Of a stretch of DNA of 28,993 nt, positions 9,515-21,000 are shown one piece after another. Every line of letters starts with the position of its first letter. Position 1 is the first letter of the stretch. Origin of the DNA: Plakobranchus ocellatus (lineage: Eukaryota > Mollusca > Gastropoda > Plakobranchidae). A program made the translations under genes and the position numbers. Location: contig BLXT01007309.1 in NCBI GenBank assembly GCA_019648995.1, positions 4,922,535-4,951,527 on the forward strand. Direction: 5' to 3'. The notes beneath the pieces were generated by a model that was given only the letters and a program-made list of their open reading frames with translations, did not search any database and was not told the DNA's origin.

Positions 9515-9850
9515 ACAGGTCTGGGTATTTTTTTTTTTTTTTTCGGGATGCGCTCATGAATTTACATAAAATATATCTTTTTGTGGTCAGGTGAAAACAT
9601 TCTTTCACCTTTGTTTAAGATTTAACTGGCTGTGTTGTTCCACTTATTTTTTTTACATGTAGTTCCATCTGGTTCATGTGCAGTAAATGTTTGACTTGTA
9701 TGTCATTCAACCTCGGTTGAAAATCATTTCAATGCGGTTTTCTTTTCTTTGAATACAAAGATTGAGGTGCATGAAGCAAGGCTATTCTCTCCAAAGAATA
9801 GATTGTACATACAGTTGCATGTCCAGAAATAAATTATTACAAATTTTAAT
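9515..9850 (+). other. 3' UTR and poly(A) signal of the BTB gene
   Basis: AATAAA lies at 9828-9833, 314 bases after the stop, followed by AT-rich sequence. This is the first AATAAA seen after the stop and the simplest 3' end. A T-run begins at 9529. Confidence 0.6.
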
Positions 9851-10384
9851 TTAAAAGAAAAAAAAAAGGAAGAATTGAGATCCTATAATGTTAAGCTGCC
9901 ATGTGAAAGTAATTTATAACGTACCTGAAGTCTGTTATAGAGTGCAAATTTGAAAAGTAGGGTCTTAAGTGGGCAGTCAGTCCTAATTAGATATGAAGAC
10001 TACATGGAAAGAACAGGCATAGACACACTTTTCTCAAACTGAGGTACTGTTATTTTTAACAGTGAAAGTCCAGTATATTTTTCATAGAACTTATGTGGAA
10101 CTGTGCTTTTAGAAAACTAAAATTTGTTCATTTTTCTGACTTTTAATGAAGTTTTAGAGGTGTAGAATGAAAAATAACTCTTTGGTCTTTATTTTAAATT
10201 TTGTCATCCCTCTTGGACTATGCCTAGTTTTCCCAATGGAATTTTTCAAATTTTTAGGTTTAGGGGTTAAGGTGGTTTTATATAATGCAGTAACCTAGTA
10301 TTCTCGTGAATTTAAGACTGAATCAACACTGAATGAGCATTTGGACCATTCATGGAATTTTTAGTTAGCATTCTATTTTTCTCA

Positions 10385-11055
10385 TTAACTGATAGAGGGC
10401 TGGCCCAGCTCAAAATTAACAATGGCCTATGGCGGGTGTAAGGGGCATAATCCTAATTTACAAAAGTACACGTTTTACAAAATTTGTCATAAATTTTAAA
10501 TAGAAGATTGGATGCAATTTCTTATGATATATAACACTAAGTATCAGTGATATTATGGGGTATTGAAAAAAATTGACAACACGATCTCGGCAGTGGGGCT
10601 AGGACTAGATCAAGATGTAGATCTACATTCAGATTCATCATCGTCGGAAGAGTCTAGACGTAGCCCATCAACTTCTCCCTCCTCTACATCAAAATTAACA
10701 TCACTTTCATCATCGGTTTCAACTCCAACATCATCTACAGGGCTACCCTCATCTTCATCTTCTTTATTCGTCAATCTGTCTGTCAGATGCGAGAGCGAGA
10801 GCAAGTTGAAGGTCATTTTGAAAAAATTGTTACTCGGTAATCATTCATTCAATTTTAGAACAGTAAACGGAAAACGAAATTAGAACTCTTCAAGCAACAG
10901 AAACTATTAAGGCCCAACCACTGTAAAGAAAATAAAGGGGCTTATTCCGTAATATAAAAGTGTATGCTATAGTCAAGTATCAACGGGCGATAGCGGGCGC
11001 ACCTGCTAAAACCCATAAAGGGCGGTGGCGGGCGATAACGCTCTTTATCAGTTAA
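10385..11055 (-). mobile_element. TTAA-flanked element, piggyBac-like, internally deleted
   Basis: TTAA at 10385-10388 and at 11052-11055 flank 663 bp whose ends are inverted: CTGATAGAGGGC on the left against CTGATAAAGAGC read inward on the right, 10 of 12 matching. TTAA duplication is the hallmark of piggyBac insertion. The inside differs sharply from its surroundings: GC-rich blocks near 10425-10445 and 10985-11042 carry repeated GGGCGATAGCGGGCG-like and GGCGGTGGCGGGCG units. A direct repeat starts GGGGC, contains TAAT and AAAAGT, and occurs near 10441 and 10935. The ends lack the usual CCC start, and TTAACTGATAAA also occurs alone at 14348, so the family assignment is tentative. Confidence 0.45.
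10610..10816 (-). pseudogene. Acidic N-terminal fragment of a possible piggyBac-type transposase
   Basis: An ATG-initiated open frame of 68 codons on the minus strand inside the TTAA-flanked element. After a short basic start it is highly acidic (NKEDEDEGSPVDDVGVETDD, DESDVNFDVEEGEVDG, SSDDDESE). Acidic N-termini are characteristic of piggyBac-family transposases, but no catalytic DDD region follows and the frame stops at once, so it would be a remnant. A low-complexity chance frame is the alternative. The opposite strand reads as a Ser-rich shadow. Confidence 0.35.
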
Positions 11056-11330
11056 GAAAAAGGAAGCACAAAATTAATGCTGTGATTTTTTCATATTTGT
11101 TAGCTTGAATCACTCTCTAGATATATATTGCAACAGTTAAAAATTTTGAAGATTGACTATGCCTTTTTTTCTGTGAATGCTTTTGGACTAAGCCATGCCC
11201 CTTCAAAAGATGTCGTTTTAAAAAGTCGAATTTGACAAGATTGTGCTGGTTCATCTGGGTATTTCCAGAGCAAAGCAAAGCTTAGACATTTCCAAATTGT
11301 GACTATGCCTGTCCTCCCATGTAGTCTTCA

Positions 11331-13330
11331 CCTGAAATTTATAACTGATAAATGTATAATCAACTGTGTAGGCTAAATAATTGAGCCAGGAGGAATTAGC
11401 AATTTCCATTAAAATTTAAATATTTCAATCACTCATTGCTCTCTCCGCAACTATAATTATGGGAAAATACTATCGCCTTAAAGTTACTAAAACAAAACAA
11501 GTAAGATAATGTCTGGATCTCAAAAAAAGGTGCATAAATTAACCAGTCCATGCATCACATTAATTGTTACAGTTAATTAGCTGTTTCATAATTACGTTAG
11601 GGAAATTTTCTCCACACGTGAATTGATCAGTGGTTTCATGAGGAGTGATAATATGATTGCTTTTGCGTGTGTCCCGGCAGTAATTCATACTAAACAGTGT
11701 GCAGTCATATTGATAGATGCAAATGTGTAATATTTATTGGCTATAAAGTTCTTAAGTTTCCAGTCATTGTTGTATAGAATGCATTTTTTTTTCTTCATAA
11801 AATTCAGTTTATTTTCAACAGTTCATTTTGATTAGGTTTTATTAAAATGAGGACTATGAATAAAAAAAATTGTCAGCAAATTGATTAGCTTTGTAAAGTT
11901 GCCTTGATTTTAAAAACAAACTGAGCAGCCATTGGAACTGTTGTGTGAATTTGGCATTGATTTTATAATTGAACTGCCTGCGTTTCTTTATTTCTATTGT
12001 TTAGCAAGTACAGTACAGTGCAATTATTAATAGTAAGTTTCGGGTGCTATACTCAAGAATAATAAAGTTGAGTAGGGGGGATATAAAATTTTGCATATTT
12101 TTTGTTTTTAAAAGAGAAAGCTAATTTAGAGTCTATACCTGTTTTTAGCGAGTAGAATAGATTTATGTAGGTGGTAATTCATGGAGCAAAATTTACAATA
12201 TGGGGAAAAAAATGTAGGCATTGTTCATTCCAGATTAGAGAGGCAAAACTATAAGTCTGATCTAAAGGACTTGATAAAACATAGGGAATGAAAGAGGACT
12301 TTAATACTATGCCAGTTAATGAACAGATAACAGAAATTTGGTAATGGTTGTTTAGTTTGAAACCTAATAGTAATCTTGAGTGTCCCTATCAGTTTAACTT
12401 ACTAACACTTAGTATTTGGAGAAATTAGGTTTGTACAGCAGATATAAATACAAAAAAGAAATGACATGCAACTTTGCAAAGCTTCTAGACACACCTGTCA
12501 TTACATTTTTCTATGTGTAATTATTTTGAAATTATTCTTTGAAATGTAATGATGTGCAATATAGTCACACACATGTACTAAAATTCAACAAACTAAATCA
12601 AAAATGACAAGGGAAAAGGTTGTTGTTGTAACTACAGTCTGGGGAAAGGAAACAAAAATTTTGAACAAAATTCATCTTTATAGTCTTCATTTTAGGGCAT
12701 TCCCCATTTTTTCTCATTAGTTATTTATATCTTTTTAAGTTAACATTATGAAATATAATTTTCTAACATTGCAAGGAATGCATTTTTCATTAAGCTGTTT
12801 GATAAGCAAGAGTGTATGTTAAACCTGAAACTAGTAAAAAGTACAAATATTTTTGCTTTTACAAATTTATAAGGCCATGTATTTAAATATTATTTTTACT
12901 TTATTTGCCACTATATGATATTTTGGCTTTCCAAAATAAACAGAGGTTACTTTACTTTGTAGGTGAAAAAAAAAAAGTCTTAATTAATGCTTCAATATTC
13001 AAATCGATTTGCTGTCATTATTGCCTTTGCCATTGTCTTATTCATTATTATCACTCTTCATCATCATTATTACTATCATTAGATGCCAAGGTAAGGGCTT
13101 CTCACTCTCTTTGCCACCACTTCATATGATCTCTGTGCAGAGAAGTTTTATACTTTTTTTTATGTGTAAATTGTTATTGCTGAAAGTGAAAAATGATTTA
13201 TAATTTTTTCAGGAGAAAAACTATCTCTGATAGTTTCTGTATACATTTGTCTGTTCTGCGGTCTCACGACACTGATGTAACATTTTTTTTTCAAATTTTT
13301 TGGAAAATGCACACAATTTATTTCTTCTCT
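11331..13330. other. Intergenic AT-rich DNA
   Basis: No exon with supporting splice sites and no recognisable mobile-element ends. It has an 11-bp inverted repeat at 12498-12508 / 12542-12552 and a degenerate ATT/ATC microsatellite at about 13010-13080 just before the assembly gap. Confidence 0.6.
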
Positions 13331-13350
13331 NNNNNNNNNNNNNNNNNNNN
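13331..13350. other. Assembly gap (20 N)
   Basis: Exactly 20 N, bordered by T-rich sequence on both sides (a T18 run starts at 13351). The real length is unknown; the T tract is the likely cause. Confidence 0.98.
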
Positions 13351-14228
13351 TTTTTTTTTTTTTTTTTTCAAGCTATGTGTTCATTGTTAAGAATCATAAG
13401 CCTGTATGTCTCTGACAACAAACACATGTTGCCGTAACTTGTAATTTATGCCAAGAAGAGGGGATATATATATTTTTTTTAAATATTTATTTTGTGGTGA
13501 CTACAATTTTGTGGGTGTTGTTGGAGTGAGTTAGATTCTAATGAGACAAATGGTGCAAAAGATACTTTTGACAAAAAAAAAGGGTATTTAAAGGTAATTT
13601 TCCCTTCTTCCAAAAAAAAAAAAAAAAAAATAAAATTCAACATAATAATGTTATGTAGTTTTTGCTATTTCCGAACCCACAAGACATTGTCATGAATTAT
13701 ATAGAAGATATAGAATGTGTATCATCTTTTGACTCATTGGGAACAATAATAATACAAGTCTGACCATTCTAGCAACAAAAAATTCCTTTTTTTTTTCAAA
13801 TGAAATTATGTGCCAATTTTCAAAAAAATTTTTACAAAACTGGAAGCACAGCCTTTCTTTTCCCCCACTTTAATTGTTTGGCTTAAAAACACTGCAGGAA
13901 GTGTGCAATTTTCATACCTCTTTTGTTTTGAAATCCCTTCTTATTTCATCTAGTCTTGGAATGTAAACATGTAGGAAATTTAAAAACAAAAAGAAAAAAA
14001 GAGGGAAAGCAATTTTATATTTATTTACATTTCTGTTTAAGTCGTATTTAAATTTTTGTAGTTAAGCGATAGTGCCTGGTGAACTCTGTGAATTTTTGCC
14101 ATTGAAAAGTTAACAAAAATGAAAGTGTTGCTTTTAGTAAACTAAATTATGCTTGTGTAAATCCTGATTCATTTGGGTTGTATACAAGGCACCTATAGAT
14201 TCTGTTCATTATGTGGGGGAGGGGAGGG
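13351..14228. other. Intergenic AT-rich DNA
   Basis: Homopolymer runs, including an A-run at about 13612-13630, and no coding or mobile-element signal that I can support. Confidence 0.55.
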
Positions 14229-14314
14229 GAGGATTGATGGCATACTAGATGGTGAACTTGCCCTGAGATGTGCAGGAACTTTTCTGTCACAGGCTCAAGC
14301 CCTGCCAAATTTTG
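14229..14314 (+). mobile_element. SINE fragment (copy 2)
   Basis: It shares CCCTGAGATGTGCAGG (14261-14276; 15 of 16 with copy 1), and GGCTCAAGCCCTGCCAA (14292-14308) matches the B-box block of the copy at 4686-4808 at 13 of 17 positions. The A-box part (TGATGGCATACTAGATGG) is degraded. It lies on the opposite strand from copy 1. Confidence 0.45.
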
Positions 14315-14430
14315 ATAAAACCCATTTTCCCATTTTTGGGGGAAAAGTTAACTGATAAATAAACAAGTATTTTGCTGAAGTATTATGGAATGGTTGACAT
14401 CAATTTGTCTTGAATGCGATGAGGTGCCAA

Positions 14431-14434
<4 letters not shown>

Positions 14435-14464
<30 letters not shown>
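14435..14464. repeat. (AT)15 microsatellite
   Basis: Thirty bases of perfect AT dinucleotide repeat. Confidence 0.97.
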
Positions 14465-14466
<2 letters not shown>

Positions 14467-15343
14467 TGAACATGCAATAACTGTGATTCAATAAATCAGA
14501 TTGGCCTCAGATCTGCATGTTTGTTCTTTTGAATTATTCCACAGTGGGTCAAGTCTTTTTCAAGTCTTTTCCTCCTTTTCTGTCCTCTCCCTATGTTTCT
14601 ACTCACTTTTGCTGTCTTTACTTCCTAATGAAATTCTGTGGTTACTCTATTGAGTCACAAAGACACTCACAACATTATTCCATACCACCCACGGCTGTTT
14701 TTCAGCTTCTCACAAAACTCAAGGTTTAAAAAATATAGACTTTGACAGAGCTATGTCTGTATGTTTGTTTCATAGTGTATACAGATCTGAAAAAAAAAAA
14801 AAATGGGTTTGAGGGATTCAATCAATTTTTGACAATTTATTTACTTGAGTTTAAATATTACAGATTGTGTACTCTTTGAGAAAATAAGTGGAGAAAGGCA
14901 GATTGTTAAATATAATTTTGGAAAAAATATCGCTTCATGATAATATTCTGAGAATCAGATAACTGGGTTTATTTTAAGCAAGAAAGTTTAATTTATTCAT
15001 ACTTATGAGATTTATTCAGCCCAAAATAGCTGGGACTTTTTGGGAGTCGAGATCAGAACATTTTAAATCACTGCATATAAAGTTTAATAAGCTTTCCAGT
15101 GGTTAAAAAAAAAGGTAGAAACATTTTGAAGCTCTGAGATAAGATATGTGAGTAATCTTCCTAAGGTGCCCTCTTGAAACAGACATATGGGACCATGTTC
15201 TTCTGCTCAAAGGTGCTCTCAGTTAACCTTACAAAGTTGTGGTTACCTTTACCTATTTCTCATAACTTGGGACTCTCGATAAAAGTTATTCTTTGTCTAT
15301 CTTTACTGCGTTTGACTTCAACCTTCCCTGTGATTGTTAAGTG
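14465..15343. other. Intergenic AT-rich DNA
   Basis: No feature supported. Short open frames here lack splice or composition support. Confidence 0.55.
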
Positions 15344-15560
15344 TTCTAAACCTTTGTGTTCGCAATTGTGTCCAAAAAATTGTGGTTTCCTCTGTCTGAG
15401 GGAGTAATAGTTTTGAAAAAAAAAACAGTAAAAATTATTACAAAAAGAAATTTTCTAAACCCTTGTGTCCGCAATTGTGTCCAAAAAATTGTGGTTTCCT
15501 CTGTCTGAGGGAGTGATAGTTTTGATAAAAAACCAGTAAAAATTATTACAAAAAGAAATT
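15344..15560. repeat. 109-bp tandem duplication
   Basis: Copy 1 is 15344-15452 and copy 2 is 15453-15560, head to tail. Both contain GCAATTGTGTCC, TTGTGGTTTCCTCTGTCTGA, and an A-run followed by ACAAAAAGAAAT. They differ at only a few positions plus the length of the A-run, so the duplication is recent. Confidence 0.92.
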
Positions 15561-17367
15561 ATCGTGTTTTTTTTTTTCCAAAGTGTTGCATGCGACAACA
15601 AAAGCATAAGGAGTCTTTAAGTGATAGCATTTAACCTCCAATCTATTCTATGTGTACGTTACATGTTAGTTCACTGATTGTAACACCATAGATTTGAGAT
15701 CTAAGTCACACAGTTGTGAAGAAATCTCATTTAAAAAAACAGCCTTGTGGGACAACAAAAATTAATGAGTAAGCTAGAATTTCATTTATCATAGATTATC
15801 TCAACCCTAGAAGTATCTGTTTCTATACAATAAAACTATGTAGATTTAATTATGGTGCGATATATTTATTTCAAAAGTGAATATCTATTTTGTAATGCCT
15901 CAAAAATGGGGGTATTAGGGATATTGGCTAATTTAAATAGCCTTGACACTGTGTTTGAGAAATGAAGCCCACTTCAATTTAACCAGAGGTAGCTTAAAGA
16001 ATATATTTTTATAGTGTCCTATACCAAGTTTCAGATTTACTCCTCGGATACGGTTTTCTGTTCCTATTTATTGTGGAAAAAAAAATCAAGGAAATTTGTG
16101 ACATGACTTGAGATAAGTCACTTCTTGGACATATTAAGTTATAAGCTTAGAATTTGGAGACCCTGTGTAAAGAAAAAAAAATACCATGTGCTTTTTCAAT
16201 TCTGTTAATTGATAAGCGAGTTTGAAGATTGTGCTTTTGATATCTTTTTGAACTAAAAATTTTTTTTTCAAAGGCTGCAATGCTAAAGTATCCTCAGCTA
16301 TTTGTGCTTGATTAACCCATTACCTCATATTTAGCAAACTCATATGACATCCGCCAGTTAAAATATGATGGCTTATAATAATGCCATACTTAAGTAAGCA
16401 ACACTATCATCATGTAAATCATGAAATAAAAGCTTCATTCATATATTGGCTTTTTAATGCAATAGTTGTAATAATAACAATACATTTTTTTCTTTCTTTC
16501 TGTCTTTTTTTTTTTTTTTTAAGTCAGCTGATTGAAATGTACAAGTTTCCTGAGATCAGCTATACACAAAGTAACATTCCACAGAAAATGAATAGCTGAA
16601 AATGAGTTTGTACATATTCTATATTATACGGACAGCTTTATAATGTACACTATATATGAACAGGTTGTGCAAGGCAAAGAGAAATGTACAAATTAGAGCA
16701 GAGAAAACATTTGTATCTTCATAAGATTTGTTTGTCATGAATATACATATACAAACATAAGAAACAACAACAATAACAACAGTAGCAACAGCAACAAAAG
16801 ACTTAAAGAAAAACAAAATGGGAAAATGTATGAAAATTAATTCAATCCCTCTAATGAAAGTCGGGCTACCTTTTTCTCTTATCAAATTGTAAATTATAAC
16901 TGCTAAATTGGCAGTTATAATCATCAAGAAAAGTCTGGCCAACTTTTTGATCTAAAAAAATCACAACTGCTAAATAAATAGTACAAGTCATATAAAAAGT
17001 GACATGTCAAAAGAGTTCCACTCACAGCCACAGAGGCGAGCACATAAATTGCTTAAACCCACTGACATATTCTTAGAGCTATTGAGTACAAGCATGCAAT
17101 ATGTAATACTCAATATTTGAATTGCAAGGTGATTATAATGGTCTGTTTTCGATTAAGATTAAAAAACAGAATTACATGATCTTTTCAAAATAAAAAAAAA
17201 AAAAAATAAAACAACAAGTTTTCCATAAAGAGAAGTAAATTTGAAACTTCATGTATAAACAAATTAACACTGTGATAGAAAAAATATATGCTGATTTATA
17301 GCAAATAGTTTTCTTAGACATTATCTATTTCTTAATGGTTTCACTGTGTTGGGCAAATCAAAGCACT
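15561..17367. other. Intergenic AT-rich DNA
   Basis: No supported gene. It includes a CAA-rich microsatellite near 16765-16800 and a weak terminal-exon-like stretch at 16523-16599, neither annotated as genic. Confidence 0.55.
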
Positions 17368-18040
17368 GGATACTGGCAACTCACATTTTACATAATGGAT
17401 ACTGACAACTCTCTCATTGCATATTCGATGCTGGCAATTATGACATTGTATAATGGATACTGCTTTTTGCACTTTATGTATTAGATACTGAGAATTCTCG
17501 TATTTTTGGATACTCGCAACTCACATTTTACATAATGGATACTGACAACTCTCTCATTGCATACTCGATGCTGGCAATTATGACATTGTATAATGGATAC
17601 TGCTTTTTGCACTTTATGTATTAGATACTGAGAATTCTCGTATTTTTGGATACTCGCAACTCACAGATTCATATTTGATACTGGCAAATCACATATTTCA
17701 TACTGGATACTAGTAACTCACATATTACACACTGGATACTGGCAACTCTCACATCTCTGGATACCGACAACTTCCACACTGCATTCTGGAACTCACCACT
17801 CACACATTGCATATTGGATACTGAGAACTCATTTCTGGATACTGATAACACAGACATTGCATACTGGATACTCCCTTACTCTCACATTACATTCTGGACA
17901 CCGGCACTCTCACATTGTTACATACTGAATACTGACTACTCATACATTACATACAAGAAACTGGCATCTCTTACATTACATGCTGGATATTTACTACTCA
18001 CACATTACATACTGGATACTGATGACTTGTACATTTTAAA
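17368..18040. repeat. Minisatellite of ~28-bp monomers with a 140-bp higher-order repeat
   Basis: About 23 monomers of 25-31 bp share the core GGATACTGGCAACTCACA followed by CATTACATA-like spacer. Monomers in the first part begin at 17368, 17398, 17426, 17455 and 17483. This block of five is repeated at 17508-17647 with only about two base changes in 140. A third block starts at 17648 but diverges at once into single degenerate monomers up to about 18040. Short frames across it are repeat artefacts. Confidence 0.93.
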
Positions 18041-21000
18041 CACGACTTCCTCTCTCTCTAAATGCCAAAAGCATCAAAACTCGTAATATTCAGACACTAA
18101 GGTAGTAAAGGTTGAGTGCTTCCACATAATAACAGCTGCTCATTTACTCTTCACCGGGTTAAGTTTCATTCCCACAAACAGCTGAACCAAAAAACGTCAA
18201 ACAACCTCAAACATCAATCCTTATTGACATAATAAAAGTGGCACTGACACAGCCCTAACCAAGTTTATAAAGGCAAGGGGAAAAACCAAGCAAAACTAAA
18301 CAAAATCGAGAAAAAAACTCAAGACAATATAAGCAAGAAAAATATGTGTAGCAGTGCCACAAAATGAGACGAGTTACATTTTTGCTTGACTGACTGTAAA
18401 TGAAAACCATTTACTAGAGAGATGAAAACTAGTCACCTCTTTTTGTAAAGAACTTTTCACTGACATGCTATAGACTCTATCTACATAAAGCACTGGAAAT
18501 GTTTACTTGTTTACTTTTATATTTTGAGTTGATCTCAGTGATGCAGACCCCAACTTGACTCATTTTGTTAGACTGCTACTTCTGATAGGGTTGTTGGTGC
18601 AAGACTCTATAATATGGCTAACTCAAAACTTTGGGTTTTTTGTTTTTTTTCCCATGAGTTTAAAGCTTACTTCATGACGCATCCAATCAAATTCAGATTG
18701 ACTGATCTTTCTCAAAAGTTATTATAGTAATTCAAACAGCTCTGCTGATGAGCCCTGGTTTTGTGCTATTTGATTTTCTACAAACAGGTCTAGGCAGCGG
18801 GGTGTGATCATCTCCAGATATTAAATTTTAAAAAAGTTTCATATTTTTGAAAGCATTTAAAAGCTACATTGGGCTTATTTAAGTAGATTTAATTTCTTTG
18901 TGTAGAAAATCGGTGGAATTTGAAAGGAATTAGATCTACATTGGTTTTAGAACTTTTGTTTGAATGCCCTTAAAAAAAACCAGATTTTGGCTCTTCTAAG
19001 CTGGCGTGAAATCTTCTATTTCCAAGTTGCTCAGGCTTTTTGAAAGTCTGTAAAAACACCATAAAGTTACAACAAAAAAGCTAAGCCATTTTAAAATTCT
19101 GCTCAGTACCTTTTTGAAAATTTCCTGTTCATGACCAGATTCTAACACTTTCAGCTAGTATTCATAGTGCTTTTCTTTTATCTCTACACAAACAAGTTAA
19201 GCATATAAAACAATTTGTAAATTGTCAGAACTTCACTTCACTTTTGATTTTTTATAAAATGATGTGGCTTTGAAATAGCCAGGAGCTGTTGACAGGGACA
19301 AACAAGAAAAGCAATACATAATGCAAACCATTCAAAGTCTTTTTGACCCCCTAAAAAAAAAAAAAGGAAAAAATAAACTCCTAGAAACAATGACACCAAA
19401 ACCTATGTTAAAAGACACAAATACAAAGTGATAAATTGAAAATTAAACCATTATCTTTCATTAGTAAAAATATGTCAACAATATCCGAAAAAAAAACAAA
19501 CATAACAGATTCACACAAACAATTTTCTTCCCTCCCCCTTTTCATCCCTGACACAATGCAAAGCATACATTTTGCAAAAGTTAAATACTAAAGTATAAAT
19601 TTATAAGCCTGATTTGTCATCAGTGTTAGAATTTTCTTATTTACCAATAAAAATCAATGTACCATTACTTTTATGAGAGTGAATTGCATGAAGTAGAAAA
19701 GAGAAATGGATTATAGGCTTAAGAAATACGAACTAAATGACTGTGAAAGAAATTAACTCATTAGAACATTTATTCAGCAATTTATTTTTGAAGGCATTAC
19801 AAACCTCCCACACACAGGTATGTAATTAAAAAAAATCCTGACACAATTTTTTTTTCTAAATTAAATTTTTCAATTTTTTAGCTATACAATTTAAGAGCAG
19901 AAACGCCACATACAGTACTTTCAGAATTCATGGAACTTTTTGAATGCATAAACTATTTTGGAGCATTCATAACCAGATGGATTATAGCATAAAATTTCCT
20001 GTGTCTTTACTTTACACAAGGGTATACATTTTTTTTAAAGCTTTCACTTTTGATCCATTTGTGAGGTAGAATCGTTTCGACAAATATTACAAGGTTATCA
20101 AGATACAAAGTTGAATTTATAAAGATATAAAAAAAAAAAAGCATGATACTTCTGTTTAAATGTTCTCAATATCAGTCAAAGGCATCTCATCGTTCAATAA
20201 CGCTTCATCATTTTCCTTGTTACCATTTCAATTCATGCATACACATACACAGATAATTTATGATATTTCAGAATTTTAATGAATTCTTTGAAAATGTACC
20301 CCAAGACTAGTCCAAAGGTCCGAAAGAAATTACATTTTTGAGCATTTTAAACTTTAGAAACAGCCTAAAATGTCTTTCTGTGAACTAGCTATACTGATTC
20401 CGAGCCAAGATGTGGGATTTTCAACTTTCAAAAAAAGCACTTTAGATAAAAGAAAACGAGCTTAAAATGTACCTTAATAAAAAGTGTTATATTTATGCAA
20501 ATCTGGGGACTAATTAGGATTGGCCCCGTCTATCACAACTGTTAAAAAATACTTTGTATTGATCTTAACATTAATATTACTTTGTCTGCGTTAAGTTTTA
20601 GAGTCTGGTTCATAATCACATGAGGCAGCTCAGCTTGACACTTGAAATGTCAGGGTTTTTCTCTTCTGTGATGTAGCATTGTATCTAATTCCAACCCAAC
20701 CCAACTTTTGCTTTCAACTAAAACCAAGTAAATATAAGAAAAGTAGAATTGAAATACTTTCAGGTCAAATAAGTTTTGCCTGTTCTTCTTAGCCTTTTCT
20801 ACACGAAATTATCGATTTTTCTTTTTCAGTTTCAAAAGTTCCATTTATTCCCCAAACACCTCCTTTCAAACGTGGATGTTGGCCTCTTTAGAAAGCAAGA
20901 GATAAAAAAAAGGCTTAGGTCAAGATTTATTGGGACAGACAGCTGAGATTACTTTCCTGTGTTCAAAACAATAGATACAAGAGAACAAATTTCAATTCAT

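Larger units (their letters stand above)
9994..11330. mobile_element. 1337-bp element bounded by ~38-bp terminal inverted repeats
   Basis: The left arm 9994-10031 and the reverse complement of the right arm 11294-11330 agree at 33 of 38 aligned positions with one gap. The first 14 bases (TGAAGACTACATGG) and an inner block CAGGCATAG are identical. The motif GACTATGCC, or a close variant, recurs inside in both orientations (near 10014, 10216, 11155, 11190 and 11301). No clear target-site duplication was found. No intact transposase is present, so this is a non-autonomous DNA element, or an older element with a nested insertion at 10385-11055. Confidence 0.6.

Noticed and set aside
10563-10883. 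Ser-rich plus-strand frame
   Set aside because: It is the mirror of the acidic minus-strand frame within the TTAA-flanked element, and that strand fits a transposase N-terminus better.
12498-12552. 11-bp inverted repeat (TCATTACATTT)
   Set aside because: AT-rich, with a long loop and no flanking duplication. Not clearly above chance.
12905-13129. Overlapping open frames rich in His, Ser and Leu
   Set aside because: They are produced by an imperfect ATT/ATC microsatellite and have no splice support.
16523-16599. Terminal-exon-like sequence (T-run, AG, then LIEMYKFPEISYTQ and a stop)
   Set aside because: A good acceptor by eye, but no upstream plus-strand exon can be found to join it, and poly(T)-AG is common here.
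16619-16942. 107-codon hydrophobic minus-strand frame resembling a membrane protein
   Set aside because: The hydrophobicity comes from AT-rich codons and a CAA repeat read in reverse. No homology is recognised and no gene context exists.
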